NCBI RefSeq assembly: GCF_019175385.1
Contig: NC_083343.1
Coordinates: 54,458,457-54,522,456 of the forward strand
Length of the DNA stretch: 64,000 nt
Direction of reading: 5' to 3'
DNA from: Lycium barbarum
Taxonomy: Eukaryota > Streptophyta > Magnoliopsida > Solanales > Solanaceae
The notes under the pieces are model-generated. The model worked only from the letters and a program-made list of their open reading frames with translations. It was not told the DNA's origin and ran no database searches. Positions 21,431 through 32,682 of the stretch are shown piece by piece; position 1 is the first letter of the stretch, and each line of letters starts with the position of its first letter. A program made the translations under genes and the position numbers.

Positions 21431-21596
21431 TGTATTTACAGGGGAAGTGCTGCCGAAATTTCGGTAGAAAAGTGTTACTTTAAGACTCAACTTCTACAAT
21501 GCTCTAATTAATGTTTGGTAAATGTGACCAAATTTTAGACTTTGGCGAATTTGGAACTTGAGTTTGGAGTGGCGTAAGAGGTGGAAAAAGGTATGT
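21431..21596 (+). promoter_or_regulatory. L3 promoter-like box and 5' splice-site sequence
   Basis: TGTATTTACAGGGGAAGTGCTGCC is followed by the perfect palindrome CCGAAATTTCGG. AAAAAG|GTATGTGAGG lies about 125 bp downstream. Spacing and order match L2 and D. Confidence 0.55.
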
Positions 21597-22782
21597 GAGG
21601 TTTCACCCTCCCTTCTTTGGCATGTCTTAGACATAATAGGCTTGGATACGAACCTCGGGGACTATTCTATCTCTAGGAATCTGAGTTTGAGTTTGACCCT
21701 TATTCATTCAATAGAATTGAATTAGATGCTCTAGGTTTAATTGGAAAAGTAGTTTGAACATATGCAACTTCCACAAACGGAACTGGAATGTCCTAAAACT
21801 TTTGTAGGTAACTCCATCAGGTCTAGGATTCTAAGGCATAATTTTCTTTCTAATAATTCGTAATGTTTTCCGAAACGCCTATTCTTTTCCAAGACAAAGG
21901 TGTATGAGTTTGTAAGCTTTTAAGACTATAATGATGAACATGCTTTTGTAATGATGGTGATGATGTCAAAGAAGAGGATCAGCCTAGAATGATCATGATA
22001 AGAACGGTTTCATGTCAAAAAGTCTTGAGTTAAAGATTCAATACGAATATAAGAATAATGAGATAGTTCTCGATTTTAATTCCCTTCCTTTATTATGACT
22101 TTATTTTCTAAAAACTCCAAGGTCTAAGAGTTGATGTTTCAGGAAGCTTATGATATTATTCTATGTTTTTCTCTTAGTGTTATCCTTCGTTGATAGTCTC
22201 ATCTTATAACTATCGTTCCTTCAAAGTTAGACAAGCGGCCATGGTTATTCCATAATGTAATCGGAGGTTAACGACCTTACATCACTCCGATGGATATATG
22301 ACTTTCTTTGGGCTCTCATGCATGCTATTTATATGTTATAAGTATATGTATACGTATATGGGGAAGATGGGGAAAGGGAAGGCGCTATAGACGCACAGCC
22401 ACCTGATCAGTTGGAGTATGATACATGATATCGTCCTGAACGCGGGATGCCCGGACGCGGGATATATGGCTAAATGGATCGGAGCCGACGCCTCGGCAAT
22501 ATGATATATTCTATTTTATATATATGAAAAGAGATGTTTTCCAAGAAAGTAAAGTATTATATGCACATATAAATCGGTCTGCACGTTCCGCAGCAATATG
22601 TTATAGTATATGCACATATGGATCGAGCTGCACGTTCCGCAGCGTTAAGCATGCATGGTATCCGCCAAAGGGCACTTATATGTACATGTTATTTTTCTAC
22701 CTCATGACATGCTCTATGTTCCTTTTATGTTATTATCCTTGTTCTATATTTTCCGTATGTTATTATTCATGCCTTACATACT

Positions 22783-22820
22783 CGGTACATTACTCGTACT
22801 GACGTCCCTTCTTGTGGACG
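22783..22820 (+). other. Twin-hairpin motif, L3
   Basis: CGGTAC/GTACTG (one G-U pair, as in L0), then CGTCC-CTTCTTGT-GGACG, both fully paired. GCGTTTCATGCCACGCAG|GTGAGC follows, with a perfect donor sequence after the CAG. Confidence 0.7.
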
Positions 22821-23246
22821 CTGCGTTTCATGCCACGCAGGTGAGCAGACAGACAGGCTCGGTTCCTAAGAGCTCTATTGGCGACATATTGGCAGCGCTC
22901 CAGTTGTTCCGAAGCCCTAGTTTCTTGGTACTATTTTTGTGTTCATATTCGGGTACGGCAGCACCCGGCCCTCCTCGTTGTCATATGTATTTTGTTTAGA
23001 GGCTCGTAGACAGATATGTACAGTCAGTTGTTTCATAACTTTTGTTGTTCCTGTCGATGTATATTAGATTAGTAAAGTTTATTAGTACATGTTTACAATA
23101 ATGCCATTAATAATTGTGCTAATTAAAGACATGACGATATTTATGTATACGGCCCACCTAGTAGTAAGAGTACGATACAAGATAAGGGGTGCTCGGTACA
23201 AGTATCGGGTACCTGTCGCGGCCCCTAGTTGGGTCGTGACAGTTTA

Positions 23247-24280
23247 TTTCCTACCTTAAGGCAAGAAAGATAATAGCCAAGGGCTATATTTATCATCTAG
23301 TTCGGGTCCATGACATCGAGGCAAAGTCGCCAACTTTCGGGTCCGTTCCGGTAGTGAATGAATTCCCAGATGTATTTCCTGATGAGCTCCCAGGACTTCC
23401 TCCAGAAAGGGAGATTGACTTCGCCATCGATGTGTTGCCGGACACCAAACCTATTTCTATTCCTCCTTATCGAATGGCTCCGGCCGAATTGAAAGAGCTA
23501 AAAGCGCAATTGAATGATTTGCTTGAAAAGGGGTTTATCAGACCCAGCTCATCACCGTGGGGAGAACCAGTCTTGTTCGTGAGAAAGAAAGACGGTTCTC
23601 TACGAATGTGTATCGATTATAGGCAATTGAACAAAGTGACGATAAAGAACAAATATCCTCTTCCACGGATTGATGACTTATTCGATCAGTTGCAAGGTGC
23701 CAAGTAGTTTTCTAAAATAGAATTGAGGTCGGGTTACCATCAAGTAAGAGTTAGAGAAGAAGATATCCCCAAGATAGCCTTCAGAACGAGATATGGCCAC
23801 TATGAATTCAGAGCGATGTCGTTTGGGTTGACTAATGCTCCGGCCGTGTTTATGAACTTGATGAGCAATGTATTCAGGCCACTCTTGGACTTATTTGTGA
23901 TAGTATTTATTAATGATATTCTGGTGTATTCTCGCACGAAATCAGAACATGCAGATTATTTACGAATTGTTCTTGGCATTCTTCGAGCCCGAGAATTGTA
24001 TGCAAAATTTTCAAAATGCGAGTTTTGGCTAACTTCTGTGATATTTCTGTGCCATGTTATTTCAGATGATGGCATTCGAGTCGACACTCAGACGATTGAA
24101 GCTGTGAAGACATGGCCAAGGCCTACGACGCCGACAGAAGTTTGTATTTTTCTAGGTTTGGCAGGTTATTATAGAAGATTCATACAGGGCTTTTTATCTA
24201 TTTCAGCCCCATTGACGAAGCTAACCTAGAAGTCAGCCAAATTTCAGTGGAATGATGCTTGTGAACGTAGCTTCCAAGAG
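23247..24280 (+). pseudogene. L1 reverse transcriptase with FIND active site
   Basis: Motifs in order: [39 protein letters not shown], motif A as [10 protein letters not shown] (the catalytic Asp of [10 protein letters not shown] is Glu here) and motif C as FIND (23906-23917), where the catalytic FIDD has Asp to Asn. TAG stops lie at 23705-23707 (after QLQGAK) and 24227-24229 (before KSAKFQW). With both active-site changes the enzyme is dead even if the stops were read through. The text is otherwise close to L2's RT. Confidence 0.88.
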
Positions 24281-24780
24281 TTGAAAGGAAGATTGACCTC
24301 AGCTCCAGTCTTAACACTTCCAGAAGGGCCAGATGGTTACGTGGTGTATTGTGACTCCTCCAGTGTCGGATTAGGATGTGTATTGATGCAGCATGGAAAA
24401 GTGATTGCATATGCTTCAAGACAATTACGGAAACACGAAAGAAATTATCAAACTCATGATCTCGAATTGGCTGCGGTTATTCATGCCTAAAAAAATATGG
24501 AGGCATTATTTGTATGGTGTGCATGTTGATATCTATACGGATCACAAAAGTCTTCAATACATTTTCAAGAAAAAGGAGTTGAAACTGTGGCAGAGGCGGT
24601 GGTTAGAATTGTTAAAAGATTATGATGTGAACATCTTGTACCACCTCGGAAAAGCGAATGTAGTAGCCGACGCGCTTAGCCGCCGATCAATGGGCAGTTT
24701 ATGTGAAGTCTCTTCAAAAAAGAAAGAGATGGTTCATGAGCTCCGCCAACTAGCTAATCTTGGAGTACGTGTAATGGATT
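24281..24780 (+). pseudogene. L1 RNase H (frameshifted)
   Basis: [16 protein letters not shown] and [11 protein letters not shown] keep the acidic residues. A run of seven A's at about 24488 shifts the frame after AAVIHA, so the usual HALKIWRHY is broken and the second half is read in another frame. It ends in [18 protein letters not shown]. Confidence 0.85.
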
Positions 24781-26252
24781 CGGGTAATATGGGGATTAGT
24801 ATCAATGACCCCACAATTTTGTCTTTGAATTTGGAAGTAAAAGAACGGCAATATGAAGATCCTCAATTATGTCGTTACAGAGACACATCTTATGGAAAAG
24901 AGAAGTCTTCATTTGATGTTTCTATGGATGGGATTCTTAGATACCGAGGCAGGCTATGTGTGCCGAATGTAGCAGAATTGCGCCGACGAATTCTAGAAGA
25001 GGCACATTGTTCTCGATATTCTATTCACCCAGGTGCAACCAAAATGTATCGTGATCTCAAGATGGTGTATTGGTAGGATGGCATGAAGAGAGACATAGCC
25101 GAATTTGTAGCACAGTGCCCAAATTGCCAACAAGTAAAAGTTGAACATCAGAAGCCAGGAGGCTTATTGCAAGCAATAGAAATCCCTACTTGGAAATGGG
25201 AAGTGATCAACATGGATTTCATCGTGGGGTTACCTCGTTCTCAAGGCAGGTATGATTCTATATGGGTGATCGTGGACAGATTAACAAATGCAACTCACTT
25301 TCTTCCAGTCAGAACTGCCTACTTAGCAGAAGACTATGCGAGGTTGTATCTCAAGGAAATTGTGCGACTCCATGGTATACCATTATCTATTATTACAGAT
25401 AGAGGAGCACAGTTTACAGCCAAGTTTTGGAAGTCCTTTCAAGAAAGTCTAGGCACTCAAGTAAAGCTTAGCACGGCATTTCATCCGCAGACTGACGGAC
25501 AAGCCGAGCGTACTATTCAGACCCCGGAAGATATGCTACGAGCATGTGTGCTGGATTTCGGTGGAAGTTGGGATGACCATTTGCCGCTAATCGAATTTGC
25601 ATACAATAATAGTTACCATTCCAGCATTCAAATGGCCCCATATGAAGCTTTATATGGAAGGAAGTGTAGATCCCTAATCGGATGGTTTGAAACAGGAGAA
25701 GAACAATTAATAGGCCCCGAATTGATCCAACAAGCAGTGTAAAAAGTTAAGGCGATCCGAGATCGATTGCTAACGGCCCAAAGTCACCAAAAGTCTTATG
25801 CAGACAATCGCCGACGAGACTTGAAATTCCAGGTTGATGATTGTGTATTTTTTAAAGTGTCGCCAATGAAAGGACTGATGAGATTTGGTAAGAGAGGGAA
25901 GCTAAGACCTAGATACATTGGACCCTATAGAATTATCCGCAAGGTGGGTCATGTAGCCTATGAATTGGACTTGCCTTCGGAGCTTGAATCAGTTTATCCA
26001 GTCTTTCACATTTCGATGCTCCGCAAGTGTGTTGGAGATCCCACAAATATTGTCCCGATAGATGAAGTGCAAGTAACAGGAAAGCTAACCTATGAAGAGG
26101 TACCTATTGCTATTTTAGACAGGCAAGTGCGAAGACTTCGAAATAAAGAGGTAGCATCAGTCAAAGTCTTATGGCGAAACAACAATCAGGAAGAAATGAC
26201 TTGGGAGGCAGAAGAGAAGATGAAGTCCAAATACCCGCATTTATTCCAACCC
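24781..26252 (+). pseudogene. L1 integrase with chromodomain-like tail (broken)
   Basis: The zinc-binding part has [10 protein letters not shown] and CPNC. The core has Asp in INMDFIVGLP, Asp in IITDRGAQFT and Glu in DGQAERTIQ, all three present. TAG replaces Trp at 25073-25077 (YW-stop-DGMKRD), and a TAA lies at about 25740 before KVKAIRDRL. The C-terminus has GPYRIIRKVG and the block ILDRQVRRLRNKEV...WEAEEKMKSKYPHLF, a group-II chromodomain-like end typical of Tekay/Del elements. It runs nearly to the polypurine tract, so there is no extra env-like ORF. Confidence 0.87.
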
Positions 26253-26266
26253 CCAGAGGGGAAGAA
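26253..26266 (+). other. L1 polypurine tract
   Basis: AGAGGGGAAGAA abuts the 3' LTR start TGTTACACC. It overlaps the end of the integrase reading frame. Confidence 0.8.
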
Positions 26267-28926
26267 TGTTACACCTTGGAAAATCCCCCTGTATATGTAC
26301 AGTGAATAGGCTAACAAAGGACATAGTGTATGAGATGTTTTGATGAGTAAGAAATAGTATTTGATAACCCTCAACGAGATTTCAAAGGCATATAATGCAA
26401 GGAAAGAAAGTTGCCAAGGAAAGCGAATCATATGTTGTGTATCGGATAAGAATTTCGAGCAACAAGTCTATGATGGCATAATGATGTCTTAGTGAAGAGT
26501 AATAACACCCCTAAGAGTGATATTGAGATTTTAAACAAGTGCCAAGAAGGTTCCATAAGGATTGGAGACCAAACGAGTCGACGAAAACAAGTTCCGGAGA
26601 ACTGGACAACATATGGCCAGACATACTGGTCGTATAATATTCACGGACCGTATGTCCAGTCCGTAGATCCAGTCCAGAACAACATGGCTCACTGGACCAA
26701 ATATACGGTCCCAACATACGGTCAGTAAAAATTATACGGACCGTATGTTGGTCCGTATAAAGTGGTTCGGCCAGCTCTTGTATTTCAATATAAGAGACCC
26801 TTTTCATTTCATTTTCATTCCATCCTCCATTCCACAAGACAAGAACACTCTAGAATATTCTCCAACATCCATCCACAAGAAAATCAAAGGAAATCAATGA
26901 TCAACAACACCAAATCCATGAATCAAAGTATATGAAACCCAAGTAAAGTTCATCTTCCTCAAAGAAAACCAAACAAGGTGAGATAGGGTTTTGGTGCTAG
27001 AGGAGAAACTCCACTCAAGACTCGTTCAACCATCATCTAAGGTAAGATTCATGACTAAACCATGTTGTTTAAGGTATTGGAAGGTTAAGATACTTGAATT
27101 GTAGATGGACATAGGAAATGGGTCATTAACGAGTGAATAGTGTCATGATTGGATGGTAGTTGGATTGAATCGTGAATGTTGGTGTGTTGTGATTATGAAT
27201 ACGTTATAAATGATGTTTAGGCCATGAAATAAGTATTATATACGAGGAAACGCGATAGTAAGCTACAACCATAAATGTGGAGAAATTGAAGAGAAATAGT
27301 GGATTGTGGTCAATGTATATGAATGATGATTGTTGATTGCAATATTATGAATGTTGTTGTGAGCGTTTGGGAGTTGATATTGAATATGGTAAAAGTAGTA
27401 CAAACAAAGGAAGTGCTGTCAAATTTTCTCTAGAAATAGTAGCGCGTTCTTATAGTCGAATTAACTAACGTTAGTGCGAATTCTCTCTTGAAGGTAGAGA
27501 CGTGATATCGAAGGAGAACAAGCAAGCGATAGCTTAGTTAAACGTCAAAGGTATGTAAGGCTTATCCCTTCCTTCAAAGGCATGAATCTTTCAAGCTTTC
27601 CATGATCCTTTTATATGATGGAACTTATGAGTCCTTAAATATACTAAATTACCTACGAGCAAGATAATGATGATAATAAGTTAAAGTATAGAGGTTCGAT
27701 AGTTCATGATATGATGATCCCATAACGCTGATGATGTCATTATTGTTAACACTCACCTTATGCACTATTTCCTTCAAGGTGAGGCAAAGTACTCATAAAT
27801 GTTCATAATATAATCGGGGGTTTACGACCTTACGTCACCCCGACATAGCCATGGTTGTCTTCAATGTCTAATGTATGCTCCTAATGCTAAATGTGAAATA
27901 ATGCTAAGTCATGATATGTCTATAAGATGATTAATGAAGCTAGCTTATAACATGCCTATGTTATGTATGAAAATGCCAAGCTATGATAAGATTGTGATAC
28001 ATTCATGAAATGTGCAATAGTGATGGGTTATGATTGATTTTGTAATGAAAAGATTCCACCGCGCCAGAATGGCCGGGCATGTCACCGCTAAGGCGGGCTG
28101 CATATGATTCCACCGTGCCTAGATGGCTTGGCATGTCACCGCTAAGGCGGGCTACGATGTTTACACCGAGCCTAGAGGGCCGGGCATGATCACCACTAGT
28201 GGGCGGCATATGATGGTTACCCGGACGCGGGATAACGATGTGATATGTGATGTAACGAGATACGTGATGTGACAAGATATGTGATGTGATGAGATGTGTA
28301 ATGTGACGAGACATGTGATGTGATGACATATGTACCATGATTGTGTAAAATATGATATATGTACGAGATGTATTTGCCTATAACACTCTCACAGGTTATA
28401 TCTTTCTCTTATGGCTCATGATCCTCCTATTATATTTATTTCATTCATGCCTTACATACTCAGTTCAATGTTCGTACTGACGTCCGTTTTCTTTGGACGC
28501 TGTGTTCATGCCCACAGGTAGACAGGGAGGAGAGCTTGAGCCAGATTCGTAGTAGCTGTCGGCCGATTGAAAGCACTCATTTGTTCCGGAGGTGCTCGAT
28601 TTTTCTTTTGTGTATATTGTACATGTTGGGCTCGACGGGGTCCTGTCCCATCTATGCATTTTGTACTTTAGTAGAGGCTCGTAGATACACAGTGTGGGTT
28701 ATGTGGTCTGATAAAGTCACTATGGAATGATAATATATTATTTTTGATAGCCTAAAGGGGCTTATGTCTATGAAACTATTTATGTTTACAAGTGAAACAT
28801 GACTTCCTTATGATTTGAGTATAAAATTGATAAAAGAGTAGCTAATGAGCATGATGGGTAGTAGAATGAGCGGTGCTCGGGGGTTAGCCCTGGGTACCCG
28901 TCGTGGCCCCTAGCTGGGTTGTGACA
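26267..28926 (+). repeat. L1 3' LTR (2660 bp)
   Basis: It is collinear with the 5' LTR, with small differences: one 13-bp stretch kept here and scattered substitutions, many C-to-T or G-to-A as expected for methylated DNA. Promoter-like box near 27407-27425, donor AAAG|GTATGT near 27551, twin hairpins 28461-28500. It ends TGGGTTGTGACA. Confidence 0.92.
28049..28333 (+). repeat. L1 3' LTR minisatellites
   Basis: The same arrays as at 8850-9133. Copy number is unchanged but some units differ: here unit two has CGCTAAGGCGGGC where the 5' copy has CGCTATTTCGGGC. Confidence 0.85.
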
Positions 28927-29071
28927 TATGGCCCCTCAGAAAGAACAACATAACACTCGGAAACTATCCCACAATATGACAAGCTCTACTTTGACAAATC
29001 TCTATTCATAAGGTTCTTTACACTCCTACCATTTATGGAATCATGCCAAGAAAAGAAGGAACAACCCTAAC

Positions 29072-29236
29072 ATACCTGGACGCTTATTTGTCAACTTTAT
29101 AACTTACTTCCTGTCTTGAAATTTACTTAAGATCACTCACACTATTGTTAGGCTCATCCTCATATGCTCGTCTTAAGCCTTCAATTTAAATTCATTTAGA
29201 ATCTGCCGAACTTCGGGCAGCATCTCTCCTATTTAT
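29072..29236 (-). promoter_or_regulatory. L0 TATA-like sequence, conserved box and donor word
   Basis: In sense: CATATAAATAGGAGAGATGC, then TGCCCGAAGTTCGGCAG (the box with a shifted palindrome), and about 130 bp later CCAG|GTATGTTAGGG. TATAAATAGG is the best TATA box of the LTR group. Confidence 0.55.
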
Positions 29237-29716
29237 ATGCCTTACCCGAAATCATAATATCAACAACCACTCAAAAACAACAATACCAACATCATCAACA
29301 CCATTATCCATACTAATATATTCCATTAAACATCCCACACGATGTTTTCCAAATTTCTCAACTAACCAACTTGTAATACGGCTATTTAATAACTTTATCT
29401 CCGTAAATAAACCTAAATCAATATTAATAAGGGAGGATTCAAGCCTTGAATCCAAACCTAGAACCGCAATATCTTCCATATCCACCTTGAATCCAAGCCA
29501 AGATCCCTTGCAAGACGATATTACAATCGCAACTATACGCTGTCCAAACCTAAATCCGGAGATTTCCACTTAATTTGCACTAAAATTTGATGGACGGAAG
29601 TTGGGGGAATATTCCAAAATGTTTTGGGGAAGTTTAGAGGGGTGTTTGGATGAAAATGAGGGGGGAAACCCCCTTATATAAGGTTCTAAAGTCGGTTTCC
29701 ACTGACTCAGAATTTG

Positions 29717-29878
29717 CCCTTTGGGTTCGAGGCCTTGGGTCGCGTTTGCGAAGGGTTATTCAGCCCTCCTCTTCATGTTCTCGGCCCTTTGGGTTCGAGG
29801 CCTTGGGTCGCTTTTGCGAAGGGTTATTCAACCCTCCTCTTCGTGTTCGCGGCCCTTTGGTCGCGTTCGCGAAGAGTT
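29717..29878. repeat. 68-bp tandem repeat in L0 LTR
   Basis: Two full units and a shortened third (CCCTTTGGGTTCGAGGCC, then GCGAAGGGTTATTC, then CCCTCCTCTTC). The overlapping plus-strand frames here are antisense repeat artefacts. Confidence 0.85.
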
Positions 29879-30367
29879 AATTTCTGCTCTGGCGGCCTAA
29901 CTTATAACGTCCATAACTCTCTACTCCAATGTCCTATCAACGAGCGGTTTGTTGTGTTGGAAGATAGACTTCATGAACTTCAATTTAGGATTTTTATTTT
30001 CTCTAAAACTCCTCCTATACTAAAAGATATTCTTCCTACAAGTTGGACCAAAATTTCTGTCAAAAATATTGCCAACATTTTTCAAAATTTTGACAAACTT
30101 ATTTTCTTCGATTTGCTTGGTCCCTGAATCTTCTGAAACTCTCCATACATGATATTTATCATTAATCATGCTTGATAATGGTCATGTCCTTTGGTTCCAA
30201 GGTTGTCCTTCTTGGTTACGCCTTACGAGATCGTAATTCATCCTTCACTTCGTTGTTACGTATTTCCCATGGCTTGTACCTTGCAAACCTTCATGGGATG
30301 TCTCTGATACCCCATTAATACGGTAAAATACATGGCTTATCATGCTCTAAAAGTGTGGGGTGTAACG

Positions 30368-31230
30368 TTCTTCCCTCTAAGAAACCTTCGTCCTCGAATG
30401 TTGTAGCTTGCGAGCTTACGATGCTATCATTAATATCTTGAAATGATTGTCCTCCTTTAGTTCTTGATCTCCATGTTCTTATACTATGAGCTCATTAGTA
30501 TTCTTTCATATTCTCCCAATTCTTTGTTGAAATAATTTATTAGTTCCACATTCTCATGTTCTTATGTATGCACCCAGTGGTCAACTGGTATCTAGCTACC
30601 GTCTTGGGACCTGTTGCCATTAAAACAGTCTTAACTTATGATTGCTACGGCTCTCTGCTGATCTGTGAGCACTCTTGATTGTTGTACTCGTTTTCCTTGC
30701 TCCTCATTTCTCTACTAATAGACAAACTCTCTTGTTCAGATATAGCACCTCTCCTTTGAAGATTATTAAGCTTCCTATAAATATTCCTCTTTTAAAGCTT
30801 TCATCTCTTCTAGTGCTACAAGTTCTTTTTAGTAATCCCGATTGTCCGTTATACTTATCACTGGTCACATGCGGCCTTTCTTACTCCTTCTGTTACCCCC
30901 TTGGAGTACTTTACTGCATATCTAAAAGTACCTAAAATTTCTTCGGCGCGAATGATTCGAGTCATAGTCCGGCATACAATGTATCACGTTGATGAAACTT
31001 ATTATCTTTGATTCGCTAAACCTTCATCATCTTGTCATGCCTCCTTTTTCACATTTGTCTAATAATATACTTGCATTTAGTCCATTCTCACTTTTCTTTA
31101 GCGCATTCTTGACATATCGGTTCATCTCGAAATTTGACTCCTTCAATTCAGTATATTTCGCTCTTTTGAACTTTGAAATATTGTAGTTCATCTTGATGTT
31201 CTTTTCACAAAATAAATGCTTGCGATTACA
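30368..31230 (-). other. L0 polypurine tract and remaining interior
   Basis: In sense AGAGGGAAGAA precedes the LTR, and CATTCGAGGACGAAGG recalls the same word beside the L2 and B tracts. The rest is strongly pyrimidine-rich on the plus strand and has no gag-pol motif. The two plus-strand frames of 65-86 codons are antisense and unremarkable. The right limit is where another LTR starts. Confidence 0.55.
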
Positions 31231-32194
31231 TGTTATCACAAAAAATTTTTAAAACACATAATTTTATAAAGATACACTGCGTAGACAATAAAATTCACAT
31301 CGAGAAAATAATAATCAAAACGAGAAAATATCGCAACAATTATAGTATTTGATTTCAAATTATGAGTATTACAATCTCTATGATTCCTCGTATTCTTCTT
31401 TACAAATATAAATTCAAGGGATTTTTATTTGAATTCAAGGGCCTGAAGGCTGGCCTTGAATATGGATTTGATTTTGACTTGAAATTATTTGTCACGAACA
31501 CTTTGATGGCCGCCACAAACAATAACTCTCAAACGAACAAGTGAATTTGATCTTGAATGCCTTGGTATTTAATTCTCCTTTGTTCTTTATCTTCAGATAT
31601 TTGAAACTTGTAGAGGAGTGCTTGAATGATTGCAGCTTGTAAAAAATTTTAGCGTTTGATCCACGAGCTCCTTGTGGTTTCTCGTTTGAATTCTGGTCAT
31701 CTTTTCTGAATTATGATGCCCCTATTTATAGTTGTAGGATGGAGGAATTGTGATAAGGATGAAATATTTTTGGCCAATCACATTTCAGTTGACATGGCGA
31801 TATTTGATTGGTCGGAACATGCCACTTGTACCTGTGGCATACATTCATTGGCATTTGATTTAATAGGCTTGTTGTATCATTTTTGACATGTGGCATGATC
31901 CTATATGCCCCTTTGTTTGACTTGGCGTGCCATTTCCTTTGACACGTGGTATCGGTTTGGTCCTCTAGGATAAGATGACATCTTGGGCTTAGCAAAGCGG
32001 GCTCATCTTTTGTAGCCCAATTCATTGGACTACCCCAATGAAATTGAATTTTGGACTTAAATAACCAATTCAATTATTTTCACCCATTTATTTATTTAGG
32101 ACTAATATATCTTGAATTTAATATAATCCAAATTTTTTGTAAATTTAACAAAATTTAGTCATCCACACACTGTAAATCAACAATTGTAGTAACA
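31231..32194 (-). repeat. Separate solo-LTR-like element, different family
   Basis: The ends are mirror-like (plus strand TGTTATCAC...GTAGTAACA). In sense it has CTATAAATAGGGGC (near 31725) as promoter, followed by leader-like text and a poly-A-rich tail. No 5-bp duplication is visible (TTACA and AGCTA flank it), so it may be a recombination product. The layout resembles copia or pararetrovirus-like leaders, but nothing coding supports either. Confidence 0.5.
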
Positions 32195-32384
32195 AGCTAT
32201 TCTTTAATATAATATTACCACAAGTACAGACTGTTTCTTCACATCGAGCATGGGTCTTTTTTTGCAAAATTTAAGATGACGGTTCTTTTTTTGCAAAATA
32301 TATACTTATGAGAAGTTTAAAATATTAAAACATTGAAATCACAACTTAGAATTTGAAATCCTACCTATTGGGATCTTATTTGTC

Positions 32385-32626
32385 TTCCTGGAGAAGCTTG
32401 AGGGTTAAATATTTTGAACCTGAAAGTGTGGAATCAAGCTGCACTGTGTAAGCTTTTATGGACTCTTAGTTTGAAGGAGGACAAATTGTGGATAACATGG
32501 GTCCATACCTACTACATAAAGCAACAGAATTTATCTGACATGAAGATTCCTACTCAAGCATCATGGATGGTTTGGAAAATTATTCAATTAGGAAGTTTTG
32601 GGAGATCAAACCATACTAATGCATAA
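32385..32626 (+). pseudogene. LINE ORF2 C-terminal fragment (zf-RVT region)
   Basis: The translation has NLKVWNQAALCKLLWTLSL, EDKLWITWVHTYYIK and ASWMVWKI. This is the pattern after the reverse transcriptase in plant L1-type LINEs, often annotated zf-RVT. Upstream text (PGEA-like, then GLRV) is frameshifted. There is no poly-A tail or upstream RT, since the E0 LTR starts only about 60 bp further on. It is an isolated dead scrap. Confidence 0.7.
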
Positions 32627-32682
32627 AGGTAAATTTCTTATAGTTGCAGCTTACAAAAAACTGAGAGACGATGTGTCAAATG

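Larger units (their letters stand above)
20294..23241 (+). mobile_element. L3: solo LTR in L1 polyprotein, GTTTA duplication
   Basis: The sequence runs TGTTATATCCCGC...GGGTCGTGACA, flanked by GTTTA at 20289-20293 and 23242-23246. Removing it restores the L1 frame ([11 protein letters not shown]). There is no primer site, interior or polypurine tract. The start resembles D (46977) and the L2 LTRs, so the three belong to one group. It contains a (CAACAAT)-like stretch on the minus strand, an ATCGGAG/CTCCGAT stem and the twin hairpins. Confidence 0.92.
7081..28926 (+). mobile_element. L1: complete but dead Tekay/Del-type gypsy element
   Basis: Both outer edges are TGTTACACC...GTGACA, with target duplication TATGG (7076-7080 and 28927-28931). 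Parts in order: 5' LTR, primer site, gag remnant, zinc knuckle, protease, RT, RNase H, integrase with chromodomain-like tail, polypurine tract, 3' LTR. L2 sits in the 5' LTR and L3 after the protease. Without them the element is close to 9.8 kb. The two LTRs differ by only a few bases per line by eye, so it is younger than L0. It cannot be autonomous: gag has a large deletion, pol carries stops and a frameshift, and the RT catalytic FIDD reads FIND. Confidence 0.92.
28932..30367 (-). repeat. L0 3' LTR, U3-side part
   Basis: The sequence continues from 7080 after the TATGG duplication. It ends GGGGTGTAAC followed by G, where intact relatives have A (TGTTACACCCC in sense), so the first LTR base is mutated. 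It contains the promoter-like box, a donor word and a 68-bp tandem repeat. Confidence 0.8.
5898..31230 (-). mobile_element. L0: minus-strand gypsy element with non-coding interior, split by L1
   Basis: The 3' LTR is in two pieces (5898-7080 and 28932-30367) that become continuous when L1 and one copy of its TATGG duplication are removed. On the minus strand a purine-rich tract precedes the LTR start, giving 5'-to-3' order from high to low coordinates. Only about 860 bp of interior remains; it is pyrimidine-rich on the plus strand (purine-rich in sense), as in A and C, and has no gag-pol motif. The 5' LTR and primer site are missing. It is best read as the 3' part of a non-autonomous element. 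Confidence 0.7.

Noticed and set aside
26253..26308. env-like third ORF after L1 integrase
   Set aside because: The integrase frame runs directly into the polypurine tract and LTR; there is no room for one.
29650..30127. Overlapping plus-strand frames of 76 and 137 codons
   Set aside because: Built on the 68-bp tandem repeat and antisense to the L0 LTR; no start context or motif.
31231..32194. Integrated pararetrovirus leader
   Set aside because: TATA box and leader-like text alone do not support it; no coat, movement or RT motif nearby.
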